This document shows positions 26,394 through 33,934 of a DNA stretch of 36,552 bases, one piece after another. The stretch is from positions 1 through 36,552 of the forward strand of contig JAIXQK010000085.1 in assembly GCA_027485795.1 (NCBI GenBank), read 5' to 3'. Each line of letters opens with the position of its first letter. Position 1 is the stretch's first letter. The position numbers were made by a program, and so were the translations under genes. Origin of the DNA: Oxalobacteraceae bacterium. Lineage in GTDB: Bacteria; Pseudomonadota; Gammaproteobacteria; Burkholderiales; Burkholderiaceae_D. Under the pieces are notes generated by a model. That model made no database searches, was not told where the DNA came from, and saw nothing but the letters and a program-made list of their open reading frames with translations.

Positions 26394-27118
26394 GCGCGCG
26401 ACAAGACCCCACGCTGGATCGCTACCTGAATGGCGACTACGCACGAAAAAATCCTGACTGGGACAGTAAAGATGCAATTTGGAAAGCCGGTAAGTTGTAT
26501 CAGCTGCTCGTCGATCACGAATTTCAGCCGTCTAGTATTGTTGAGATTGGTTGTGGCTCAGGTGCGGTACTAGCGGCGTTGCGCGGGCATTACCCCCAAG
26601 CCTCTTTGGCGGGATTCGACATCGCACCAGAAGCTAGTAATTTCTGGTCTGACGCATCCGTGCGAGGGATACGTTTCGAACTGGCCGATTACCTGTCTTT
26701 GGACGAGCCCATCCCAGACCTCATTCTGTTGCTAGATGTGTTGGAGCATCTAGGCAATCCTTGGGAGTTTCTGGCGCGGCTACAACAAAGAGCCAAACTG
26801 GTGGCATTCCACTTTCCGCTCGATCTCTCCGCACTCGGAGTCCTGCGCGAGAGCCCTCTCCTGCAAGTGCGGGACAAGGTAGGGCATCTGCATTACTTCA
26901 CCCGGGGGTTGGCCCTGTCTCTACTCCGGGAGTCGGGTTTTGAGATCGTAGAAGCTCGTTTTACAGGTGCCGCAGTGAATGCACCGCAACGTTCCTTTAA
27001 AACGAGAGTTGCTGGATGTGTGCGGAGTCTAGCGTACGCTATAGACCGCGACTTAGGCGCCCGGCTGTTGGGCGGCGAGACCTTGATGGTATTGGCACGG
27101 CCCGGAGTTCGGAATTGA
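26390..27118 (+). CDS. Class I SAM-dependent methyltransferase
   Basis: A 242-residue methyltransferase with motif I IVEIGCGSGAVLAAL (50-64), the acidic residue in AGFDIAPEA (74-82), and LILLLDVLEHLGNPW (111-125), typical of ubiquinone-biosynthesis-like class I enzymes. RESGFEIVEARFTG is the C-terminal strand pair. It is unrelated in detail to the methyltransferase at 9914. Placed between two glycosyltransferase genes and joined to both (ATGA at 26390, TTGA at 27115), it most likely methylates a sugar of the glycan, though the acceptor is unknown. Confidence 0.82.
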   Translation: MSARQDPTLDRYLNGDYARKNPDWDSKDAIWKAGKLYQLLVDHEFQPSSIVEIGCGSGAVLAALRGHYPQASLAGFDIAPEASNFWSDASVRGIRFELADYLSLDEPIPDLILLLDVLEHLGNPWEFLARLQQRAKLVAFHFPLDLSALGVLRESPLLQVRDKVGHLHYFTRGLALSLLRESGFEIVEARFTGAAVNAPQRSFKTRVAGCVRSLAYAIDRDLGARLLGGETLMVLARPGVRN

Positions 27119-28122
27119 ATTTGGTCATTCACGCGCCGAATATACATCTCGGCGGCGGACGTACGCTGCTGCTGGCCTTGCTTTCCTCGTTAAAACAACC
27201 CGCTGTAGTGCAGCTGGACGAGCGTTTTGAACCGTTGCCTGAGCTTGATCCCAAGGTACAGGTGATTCGGGTCCCGCCAAGCCTAGTTGGCAGGCTGCAG
27301 GCCGAGCGTCGCTTGCAGTTGCTCTGTCAAAGAGACGACGTTCTGCTGTGCTTCGGTAATTTGCCGCCTTTATTTCGTAGTTCCGCTCGGGTTTTTGTAT
27401 ACCTGCAAAATCGCTATTTGATAGGTTCTCGGCGCTTAGTTGGTCTGCCGTGGTCGGCTCGCCTCCGCATTCGTATCGAGCGTCTTTGGTTGCGCCATCG
27501 CTTACGTAACGCTACCTTGTTGGTGCAAACGGAAACAATGTTGCAGGAGGTGCGAGAGAATTTCGGATGTGAAGCCAGTATATTGCCGTTCCTTCCTCGT
27601 GAAGTCCAACCATCGGTGGGACAGCTGCCGGTTCTCTATGACTACCTGTATGTGGCTTCGGGTGAGCCGCACAAGAATCATCGTCGCTTGCTCCAAGCAT
27701 GGATTCTGCTTGCGAGTCGCGGCTTTCGACCGTCTCTTTGTCTGACCTTGGATACGCAGCGTGAAGCAGCGCTTTGCGCTTTGGTGGAGCGGTTGGTGCG
27801 TCAGCATGGCCTGCGTGTTGCCAATAAACCAGTACCACCGAGTCAGATTTCCGGACTGTATTCGCAGTGCGGTGCCCTCATCTATCCTTCGCTATTCGAA
27901 TCCTTTGGCTTGCCGTTGTTGGAAGCGCGCCGGGCGGGAATGTCTATTGTCGCGGCGGAACGCGATTACGTGCGCGATGTGGTAACACCGGTCGTCACCT
28001 TTGATCCGGAGTCCGCGCTGTCGATTGCGCGTGCAGTTATGCGATACCAGGGTGAGGTGGTGGAGCCTGCCATGCCAGGTGATGCGGCCAGCTTCCTGGT
28101 GCGGCTGGCAGAGTCGGGCTGA
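27115..28122 (+). CDS. Glycosyltransferase family 4 (TTG start)
   Basis: A 335-residue GT4-type protein. The N-terminal strand reads NLVIHAPNIHLGGGRTLLLA with the glycine loop at residues 12-14, and the donor domain has YLYVASGEPHKNHRRLLQAW, ALIYPSLFESFGLPLLEA and RRAGMSIVAAERD; the E-S-F-G-L-P-L-L-E-A motif is the E-x7-E signature. The open frame extends back to 27016, but that extension lies in the methyltransferase gene. TTG 27115, overlapping the stop as TTGA and immediately before the first conserved strand, is the probable start. The gene ends one base before the next start region (28124). Confidence 0.84.
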   Translation: MNLVIHAPNIHLGGGRTLLLALLSSLKQPAVVQLDERFEPLPELDPKVQVIRVPPSLVGRLQAERRLQLLCQRDDVLLCFGNLPPLFRSSARVFVYLQNRYLIGSRRLVGLPWSARLRIRIERLWLRHRLRNATLLVQTETMLQEVRENFGCEASILPFLPREVQPSVGQLPVLYDYLYVASGEPHKNHRRLLQAWILLASRGFRPSLCLTLDTQREAALCALVERLVRQHGLRVANKPVPPSQISGLYSQCGALIYPSLFESFGLPLLEARRAGMSIVAAERDYVRDVVTPVVTFDPESALSIARAVMRYQGEVVEPAMPGDAASFLVRLAESG

Positions 28123-28123
28123 G

Positions 28124-29362
28124 ATGCGAATTCTGTTGCTGTCCCAGTATTATTGGCCAGAAAATTTTTTAATTAATAGCCTTGTGCCGTTACTCGTCGC
28201 GCGCGGCGTTGAATTGACTGTTTTGACCGGCAAGCCAAACTATCCTGACGGACTGATTTTTGAAGGTTATCGGGCGGGAGGCCGACAGAGGGAGCAGCGT
28301 GACGGGACGACCATTCTGCGGCTGCCCATCGTGGCACGGGGACGTCGTTCCCGCATACGGTTAGCGTTGAACTATCTTTCATTCATTATCTCGGGCATTT
28401 TGTTTGGACGAAGTTTGGTTGGAAACGACGAATACGATCTCGTATTCGTTTACGCTCCATCACCGTTGCTGCAAGCACTACCGGCGATCTGGTTGGCGCG
28501 GAGGCGGCAAGTGCCGCTAGTAGTTTGGGTTCAAGATTTGTGGCCTGAGAGTTTGTCTGCCGCGGGGGGAATCAAAAACCAGTGGCTGCTGGGTGCGGTG
28601 GCACGTATCGTGCGTCTAATTTACCGTGCCTGTGATCGCATTCTGGTGCAATCTAGGGCCTTCGTTGCACCGGTAGCAGCACTGACCGATAATCCAGGCA
28701 AAATCCATTACTACCCGAATCTGTACAAAACAAGTAGCGAGCGCCATGCCAGTCAGCGTGCAATGGCATTGGTGAAAGAACTTCAGACTTATTTCAGTGT
28801 GGTGTTCGCTGGTAATCTTGGAAACGCTCAGGGTTTGGACACTATCGTTGAGGCAGCGCGCGAATTACTTCCGTATCCAGAGGTTCGCATAGTATTGGTA
28901 GGCAGCGGCAGCATGGATGCTTGGCTGATGCAACAGCGTGATATCTATGGACTGTCCAACCTGATTCTGTCTGGCCGCTTCGATGCCTCGGACATGCACG
29001 TAATCTTTGGTGTCGCTGAAGCATTGCTGGTGAGTCTACGGCCGGACCCGACTTTTAGTCTGACGATACCGAGCAAGGTGCAGGCTTATCTGGCGGCAGG
29101 TCGACCAGTATTGGCAGCCTTGGATGGAGAAGGTTCTCGCATCATTAGCGAAGCTGGCGCAGGCCTCTGCTCCGAAGCAGGAAACGCACAGGCACTGGCG
29201 GAAAACGTACTGCAGCTGGCAGCGCTGTCACCTCTTGAGCGCCAGCAGATGGGCCAACGCGGCCGTAGGTATTTTGACAGGCATTTTGCACCAGATGTAT
29301 TAGCTGACGAATTGATTGAACATTTCATGGAAGTAATTTCCGGACGAGAGAAGACAGCATGA
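28124..29362 (+). CDS. wbuB: Glycosyltransferase family 4, WbuB/WbjE-like
   Basis: A 412-residue GT4 enzyme opening MRILLLSQYYWPENFLIN, then GVELTVLTGKPNYPDG, a form typical of WbuB/WbjE/WcaI transferases. These commonly sit beside the WbjB-C-D genes and are assigned transfer of L-FucNAc-type sugars. The donor domain shows VVFAGNLGNAQGLDTIVEA, ILSGRFDASDMHVIFGVAEAL and IPSKVQAYLAAGRPVLAALDGEGS. ATG 28124 is one base after the preceding stop; an upstream in-frame reading to 28001 lies inside the neighbouring gene and has no family similarity. Its position just ahead of the L-amino-sugar pathway genes suggests it uses their product. Confidence 0.85.
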   Translation: MRILLLSQYYWPENFLINSLVPLLVARGVELTVLTGKPNYPDGLIFEGYRAGGRQREQRDGTTILRLPIVARGRRSRIRLALNYLSFIISGILFGRSLVGNDEYDLVFVYAPSPLLQALPAIWLARRRQVPLVVWVQDLWPESLSAAGGIKNQWLLGAVARIVRLIYRACDRILVQSRAFVAPVAALTDNPGKIHYYPNLYKTSSERHASQRAMALVKELQTYFSVVFAGNLGNAQGLDTIVEAARELLPYPEVRIVLVGSGSMDAWLMQQRDIYGLSNLILSGRFDASDMHVIFGVAEALLVSLRPDPTFSLTIPSKVQAYLAAGRPVLAALDGEGSRIISEAGAGLCSEAGNAQALAENVLQLAALSPLERQQMGQRGRRYFDRHFAPDVLADELIEHFMEVISGREKTA

Positions 29363-30213
29363 GAATTCTGGTACTTGGAGCCTCAGGCATGCTTGGCAAT
29401 GCCGTGTTTAGGTTGATGGCACATGGAGGGCATCATGAGGTTTTTGGAAGTGCTCGTTCAGCATTGGTGAAAGGATTCTTCGCCAGTGAAATGGCGGACA
29501 ACATCATTACAGGTATCGACGTTGAGAACACGGATTCGTTGATCCGGCTGTTTTCAAACGTGCAGCCCGAAGTGGTCATTAATTGTATTGGCTTGGTCAA
29601 GCAGCTTTCAGAAGCGGATGACCCTCTATCTGCGTTACCCATCAACGCTTTGCTACCACACCGCTTAGCGCGCCTGTGTGAGCTGGTTCGTGCGCGGCTA
29701 GTACACATCAGTACCGATTGTGTGTTTTCCGGACGCAAAGGAGATTATCTTGAGGTAGACGAACCCGATGCTCAAGATCTTTATGGGCGGTCGAAGCTCA
29801 TAGGCGAAGTGGATTATCCGCACGCAGTTACTTTGCGTACTTCGATCATTGGGCACGAGTTGAATAGTGCCCACGGCTTGATCGGTTGGTTTCTCGCGCA
29901 ACAAGGGAATGTCAAAGGCTTCACACACGCAATTTTTTCCGGGTTGCCCACCTGCGAGCTGGCGAGAGTAATCCGCGATCAGGTTTTGCCGCACAAAGAT
30001 TTGCATGGGCTGTACCATGTCGCCGCCCAACCGATATCAAAATATGAGCTGCTGGAGATAGTGAACCGGGAGTACGGCAAAGGGCTGAAAATCGAGCCGG
30101 ATGGCAACTTAAAAATTGATCGATCACTGAATGCCAGCCGGTTTCGGGAGGTTACGGGTTATGTAGCACCCGCATGGCCAGATCTGATCGCGCAAATGCG
30201 CGAGTTCCGGTGA
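29359..30213 (+). CDS. RmlD-like 4-keto-reductase (WbvR/QnlA type)
   Basis: A 284-residue SDR of the dTDP-4-dehydrorhamnose reductase (RmlD) type. It has LGASGMLG (6-13), the INCIGLVKQ strand (74-82), STDCVFSG (118-125) and catalytic Y142-GRS-K146. The usual L-FucNAc reductase FnlB/WbjC is longer, about 370 residues with an added cupin domain. A short RmlD-like protein in this position matches the Vibrio WbvR / E. coli QnlA enzyme, which reduces the 4-keto intermediate toward UDP-L-RhaNAc before 2-epimerisation to UDP-L-QuiNAc. Joined to the WbuB-like gene by ATGA. The family placement is firm; the end product is inferred. Confidence 0.82.
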   Translation: MRILVLGASGMLGNAVFRLMAHGGHHEVFGSARSALVKGFFASEMADNIITGIDVENTDSLIRLFSNVQPEVVINCIGLVKQLSEADDPLSALPINALLPHRLARLCELVRARLVHISTDCVFSGRKGDYLEVDEPDAQDLYGRSKLIGEVDYPHAVTLRTSIIGHELNSAHGLIGWFLAQQGNVKGFTHAIFSGLPTCELARVIRDQVLPHKDLHGLYHVAAQPISKYELLEIVNREYGKGLKIEPDGNLKIDRSLNASRFREVTGYVAPAWPDLIAQMREFR

Positions 30214-30218
30214 AAGGA
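30213..30218 (+). promoter_or_regulatory. Ribosome binding site deciding the TTG start at 30225
   Basis: AAAGGA lies seven bases before TTG 30225. With the family-typical start of the protein (MFNNKTLMITGG), it favours TTG over GTG 30210, which has no such site. Confidence 0.55.
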
Positions 30219-30224
30219 AAAACA

Positions 30225-31238
30225 TTGTTCAACAACAAAACCCTGATGATCACTGGTGGCACCGGTTCCTTTGGACAGACGGTGCTAAAACGTTTTCTGG
30301 ATACGGATGTCAAGGAAATTCGCATTTTCAGCCGGGATGAGAAAAAGCAAGAGGACATGCGCATTGCGCTCAATCACCCCAAGCTGCGGTTTTACATTGG
30401 CGACGTGCGTGATGAAGACAGTCTGCGCCAAGCCATGAAGGGGGTGAACTACGTTTTCCATGCGGCCGCATTGAAGCAGGTGCCATCTTGCGAGTTCTAC
30501 CCAATGCAAGCCTTGCGAACCAACGTAATGGGCACCGAAAACGTGCTGAATGCAGCTACGGACGCGGGTGTTGAGCGTGTAGTAGTGTTGTCCACGGACA
30601 AGGCGGTCTATCCGATCAACGCCATGGGAATTTCTAAGGCGATGGCCGAGAAGGTCATGGTCGCCAAAGCGCGTTTGCAACAGAAGGGCGAGACAGTCTT
30701 TTGCGCCACGCGCTACGGCAACGTGATGGCCTCCCGTGGGTCTGTCATTCCGCTGTTCGTATCCCAGCTCAAAGAAGGTCGTCCACTGACCGTCACCGAC
30801 CCGAACATGACCCGCTTCCTGATGTCTTTGGAAGACTCCGTGGACCTGGTGCTGTATGCCATCACGCACGGTAAGCAGGGTGACATTTTTGTCCAGAAGG
30901 CACCGGCATCGACCGTGGGAGACCTTGCACAAGCGTTGAAAGAGCTGTTTGGCCACCCCGAGAAGCAAACGCAGGTGATTGGAACGCGGCACGGTGAGAA
31001 GCTTTACGAATCGCTGATATCCCGTGAGGAGATGGCGCATGCCATCGACATGGGTGGCTATTACCGTATTCCTGCCGACAACCGCGACCTGAACTACGCC
31101 AAATACTTCAGCGAGGGAGAGACGGACATCTCGACCCTCGACGACTACACCTCGCACAACACAAAGCGCCTGAATGTTCAAGAGGTCAAGTCATTACTCC
31201 TGTCCCTGGACTACATCAAGGATGAGTTGCATGCTTAA
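30225..31238 (+). CDS. wbjB: UDP-GlcNAc 4,6-dehydratase/5-epimerase (WbjB/FnlA/CapE type)
   Basis: A 337-residue inverting dehydratase. It has ITGGTGSFG (9-17), LSTDKAVYPINAMGISK (122-138) and a C-terminal DYTSHNTKRLNVQEVK tail typical of WbjB. The active site reads M134-GIS-K138, the Ser-Met-Lys form normal for this subfamily, so the absent Tyr is not a defect. Family enzymes take UDP-GlcNAc to UDP-2-acetamido-2,6-dideoxy-beta-L-arabino-hexos-4-ulose. The start is TTG 30225 with AAAGGA upstream; the longer reading from 30174 overlaps the reductase gene. It overlaps the 2-epimerase by eight bases. Confidence 0.9.
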   Translation: MFNNKTLMITGGTGSFGQTVLKRFLDTDVKEIRIFSRDEKKQEDMRIALNHPKLRFYIGDVRDEDSLRQAMKGVNYVFHAAALKQVPSCEFYPMQALRTNVMGTENVLNAATDAGVERVVVLSTDKAVYPINAMGISKAMAEKVMVAKARLQQKGETVFCATRYGNVMASRGSVIPLFVSQLKEGRPLTVTDPNMTRFLMSLEDSVDLVLYAITHGKQGDIFVQKAPASTVGDLAQALKELFGHPEKQTQVIGTRHGEKLYESLISREEMAHAIDMGGYYRIPADNRDLNYAKYFSEGETDISTLDDYTSHNTKRLNVQEVKSLLLSLDYIKDELHA

Positions 31239-32361
31239 GGTCATGACCATCGTGGGTACCCGGCCAGAGCTCATCAAGATGAGTCGGGTGATTGCCGAGT
31301 TCGACCGCCACACCCAGCATGTGTTGGTGCACACCGGGCAGAACTACGACTACGAGCTGAATCAGGTCTTCTTCGACGATCTGGAAATCCGCAAGCCTGA
31401 CCACTTTCTGGAAGCGGTGGGCGACAACGCGGCCCAGACCATAGCCCGGGTGATCGAGAAAGCCGACGAGGTGTTGGCGTCTGAGCAGCCTGACGCCGTG
31501 ATGCTGTACGGCGATACCAACTCCTGCCTGGCAGTCATCGCAGCCAAGCGTCGTAAAGTGCCTGTCTTCCATATGGAGGCGGGTAATCGCTGCTTTGATC
31601 AGCGCGTGCCCGAAGAACTCAATCGCAAGGTGCTGGATCACCTGAGCGATATCAACCTGGTGCTGACAGAGCACGCCCGTCGCTATCTTATCGCCGAAGG
31701 CATCCGTCCTGAGACGATCATCAAAACCGGCTCGCACATGCGTGAAGTCTTGGATCACTACATGCCCAAGATTCAGGCCTCAGACGTGCTCCAGCGCATG
31801 CAACTTAAGCAGGGTAAGTACTTCATCGTCAGCGCGCACCGGGAAGAGAATGTGGACTCAGAAGAGAACCTCCGGGATCTGCTGGAAACGCTGAACGCAC
31901 TGGCCGAAACCTATGGCGTGCCAGTGATCGTTTCGACCCACCCAAGAACTCGCAAGCGGTTGGATGCCTTGTCGGGTGTGAAGCCTGATGCCAGGATTCA
32001 ATTCATGAAGCCGTTTGGCTTTTGCGACTATATCCGGCTGCAGATGGACAGCCTGTGCGTGATTTCTGACAGCGGAACCATCACCGAAGAAGCATCGCTG
32101 CTGAATCTGCCTGCCATCACGATTCGCAATGCTCATGAGCGACCTGAAGGCATGGATGCCGGGACGCTGATCATGGCGGGGCTCAAGAAGGATCGCGTTT
32201 TGGATGCAGTTCGAGTGACCCTTGCCCAACATAGCCCTGCAGCACATCCGGTTCGGCCTGTTCAGGATTACGAAAACCCATCGGTCTCTAAGCAGGTGCT
32301 TCGTATCGTGGAAAGCTACACCGATTACGTAAAACGAACGGTCTGGCGCAAGACCCTGTGA
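31231..32361 (+). CDS. wbjD: UDP-N-acetyl-hexosamine C-2 epimerase (WbjD/FnlC, WecB family)
   Basis: A 376-residue non-hydrolysing 2-epimerase. It shows MTIVGTRPELIKMS (5-18), HTGQNYDYELNQVFF, MLYGDTNSCLA, MEAGNRCFDQRVPEELNRK and SAHREENVDSEENL. The GNRCFDQRVPEE wording is that of WbjD/FnlC/Cap5G, whereas WecB proper has a GLRTGD-type motif. It would epimerise C-2 of UDP-L-RhaNAc (or L-PneNAc) to give UDP-L-QuiNAc (or L-FucNAc). ATG 31231 matches the family start and lies eight bases into the end of the previous gene; the frame open to 31174 is spurious. Confidence 0.9.
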   Translation: MLKVMTIVGTRPELIKMSRVIAEFDRHTQHVLVHTGQNYDYELNQVFFDDLEIRKPDHFLEAVGDNAAQTIARVIEKADEVLASEQPDAVMLYGDTNSCLAVIAAKRRKVPVFHMEAGNRCFDQRVPEELNRKVLDHLSDINLVLTEHARRYLIAEGIRPETIIKTGSHMREVLDHYMPKIQASDVLQRMQLKQGKYFIVSAHREENVDSEENLRDLLETLNALAETYGVPVIVSTHPRTRKRLDALSGVKPDARIQFMKPFGFCDYIRLQMDSLCVISDSGTITEEASLLNLPAITIRNAHERPEGMDAGTLIMAGLKKDRVLDAVRVTLAQHSPAAHPVRPVQDYENPSVSKQVLRIVESYTDYVKRTVWRKTL

Positions 32362-32365
32362 CCCC

Positions 32366-33313
32366 ATGACAACGTTGGTAACAGGCGCGAACGGGTTTGT
32401 AGGCTCCGCGCTTTGTGCAAGACTGGTCAGGGATGGGACAGCGGTGCGGGGTACTGTGAGGTCCTTGAGCTCGGTACCTGATGGTGTTGAGGTTATCGCG
32501 ATGGGAGGCCTTTCGGCAGAGACCGATTGGACGGTGGTCCTGAGAAGCGTGGATCAAGTTGTGCATCTGGCCGCTCGCGTTCACGTCATAAACGACAAGA
32601 GCATGGATCCATTGGCTGAGTTTCGCCAGGTGAACGTCGAAGGCACAGCCAACCTCGCTCGCCAGGCGGCAGCAGCTGGTGTACGTCGCTTCGTCTACCT
32701 AAGCTCCATCAAGGTCAACGGTGAATTCACCCAAGAAGGGCACCCCTTCACCGCCGATGATACTCCGGCACCGGAAGACCCCTATGGCGTGTCCAAGCAT
32801 GAAGCAGAGCAGGCTCTGCGCCAGATAGCCGCTGACACGACGATGGAGGTGGTGATCATTCGGCCTCCCCTGGTGTATGGGCCAGGAGTCAAGGCCAACT
32901 TTGAATCGATGATGCGTTGGCTGTCGCGTGGGGTGCCTCTGCCATTGGCTGTGGTCACCAAAAACCGTCGCAGTTTGGTTGCATTGGACAACCTAGTGGA
33001 CTTGAGCATGACCTGTTTGAGCCACCCTGCCGCCGCAAACCAGACCTTCTTGGTGAGTGACGGTGAAGATCTTTCTACCGCTGGCTTGCTCAGACGCATG
33101 GGTGCTGCTTTAGGCCACCCCGCACGCCTGTTTTATGTGCCGCCTTTGATGTTGAAGATCGGCGCTCATGCAGTGAAGAAGACCGGTATTTACCAGCGGT
33201 TGTGCGGCTCGTTGCAACTGGACATTACCAAGACACGACGGCTACTGGATTGGATACCGCCGGTTTCAGTCGATGAGGGCCTGCGACGTGCAGCAGAAGG
33301 GTTTAGAGCGTGA
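32366..33313 (+). CDS. UDP-4-keto-6-deoxy-GlcNAc C-4 reductase (WbpV/WbpK-like SDR)
   Basis: A 315-residue extended SDR with TGANGFVG (6-13), LSSIKVNGE (112-120) and catalytic Y140-GVS-K144. The short N-terminus and PPLVYGPGVKANF are typical of the WbpV/WbpK group, which reduces the 4-keto sugar from WbpM to UDP-D-QuiNAc or UDP-D-FucNAc. It is followed at once by the initiating transferase and then the WbpM-like dehydratase, the usual trio that makes and loads the first sugar. Which C-4 epimer results cannot be read here. Starts four bases after the preceding stop and ends in GTGA with the transferase. Confidence 0.84.
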   Translation: MTTLVTGANGFVGSALCARLVRDGTAVRGTVRSLSSVPDGVEVIAMGGLSAETDWTVVLRSVDQVVHLAARVHVINDKSMDPLAEFRQVNVEGTANLARQAAAAGVRRFVYLSSIKVNGEFTQEGHPFTADDTPAPEDPYGVSKHEAEQALRQIAADTTMEVVIIRPPLVYGPGVKANFESMMRWLSRGVPLPLAVVTKNRRSLVALDNLVDLSMTCLSHPAAANQTFLVSDGEDLSTAGLLRRMGAALGHPARLFYVPPLMLKIGAHAVKKTGIYQRLCGSLQLDITKTRRLLDWIPPVSVDEGLRRAAEGFRA

Positions 33314-33870
33314 AGCGCTTGTTTGACCTGGCGCTGGCGGTGGTGGCGGCCGTGCTTTTGGCGCTGCCAATTGCGGTGGTGTCGATTGCCGTTCGTCTGA
33401 CTTCACCGGGCCCCGCACTGTACTGGAGCGAGCGGGTCGGCCGCCAGAACCGCATCTTCAAAATGCCCAAGTTTCGCAGCATGCGGACCGACACACCGGC
33501 AGTGGCCACACATTTGCTTCAGAACCCGGACCAATGGCTAACCCCAATTGGCCCCTTCTTGCGCAAATCTAGTTTGGACGAGTTGCCCCAGCTGTGGAGC
33601 ATCCTGAAAGGCGACATGAGTTTTGTGGGCCCGCGTCCAGCGTTGTTCAACCAGGATGACTTGATTGCGTTGCGCACGGAAAAAGGCGTACACAAATTGG
33701 TGCCGGGCCTGACCGGTTGGGCCCAAGTCAACGGAAGAGATGAGCTGCCGATCCCTCAGAAGGTGGCGTTAGACGCGGAGTACTTGCAGGGTCAGTCGCT
33801 GAGGTTCGATCTGAAGATTTTATGGATGACGGTGTTGAAGGTTCTGGCAAGGGATGGAGTTTCACATTGA
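33310..33870 (+). CDS. Small initiating phosphoglycosyltransferase (PglC/WbaP-C-like)
   Basis: A 186-residue bacterial sugar transferase (PF02397). Features are one N-terminal re-entrant hydrophobic helix (about 8-30) with a proline at position 20, the FRSMRTD motif (55-61), the catalytic D90-E91 in SSLDELPQL and FVGPRPAL. This minimal monotopic form transfers a phospho-sugar from UDP-sugar to undecaprenyl phosphate. The neighbouring reductase and WbpM homologue suggest UDP-D-QuiNAc or UDP-D-FucNAc as donor. GTG 33310 overlaps the previous stop (GTGA). It is followed by a 64-base gap that holds a heptamer repeat. Confidence 0.88.
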   Translation: MKRLFDLALAVVAAVLLALPIAVVSIAVRLTSPGPALYWSERVGRQNRIFKMPKFRSMRTDTPAVATHLLQNPDQWLTPIGPFLRKSSLDELPQLWSILKGDMSFVGPRPALFNQDDLIALRTEKGVHKLVPGLTGWAQVNGRDELPIPQKVALDAEYLQGQSLRFDLKILWMTVLKVLARDGVSH

Positions 33871-33892
33871 AGAAAAATTTGGATCATCTTGA

Positions 33893-33920
33893 GGACTCAG
33901 GACTCAGGACTCAGTACTCA
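33893..33920 (+). repeat. Tandem 7-bp repeat upstream of wbpM-like gene
   Basis: Three exact GGACTCA units at 33893-33913 are followed by one variant GTACTCA (33914-33920) and then GGGGG. The array fills half of the only sizeable gap in the + strand operon, ending 14 bases before ATG 33935, so copy-number change would alter the leader of the wbpM-like gene. No such repeat was noticed elsewhere in the window. Confidence 0.85.
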
Positions 33921-33934
33921 GGGGGTTGCACGCC

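Noticed and set aside
27016-27114. Longer N-terminus for the GT4 gene starting at 27016
   Set aside because: It lies inside the methyltransferase gene and precedes the first conserved strand; TTG 27115 in a stop-start overlap is a better start.
28001-28123. Longer N-terminus for the WbuB-like gene
   Set aside because: It overlaps the upstream GT by over 100 bases with Arg/Cys/Trp-rich sequence unlike the family; ATG 28124 gives the normal start.
30594-30638. Missing catalytic Tyr in the wbjB-like dehydratase
   Set aside because: Met at this position is normal for the inverting 4,6-dehydratase and WbpM subfamilies.
30285-31181. Minus-strand frame of 298 codons opposite wbjB
   Set aside because: The + strand gene is strongly conserved in family motifs; the reverse frame lacks any recognisable domain.
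31174-31230. Longer N-terminus for the 2-epimerase
   Set aside because: The extra residues lie inside the end of wbjB and are not part of the family; MLKVMTIVGTRPE from ATG 31231 is typical.
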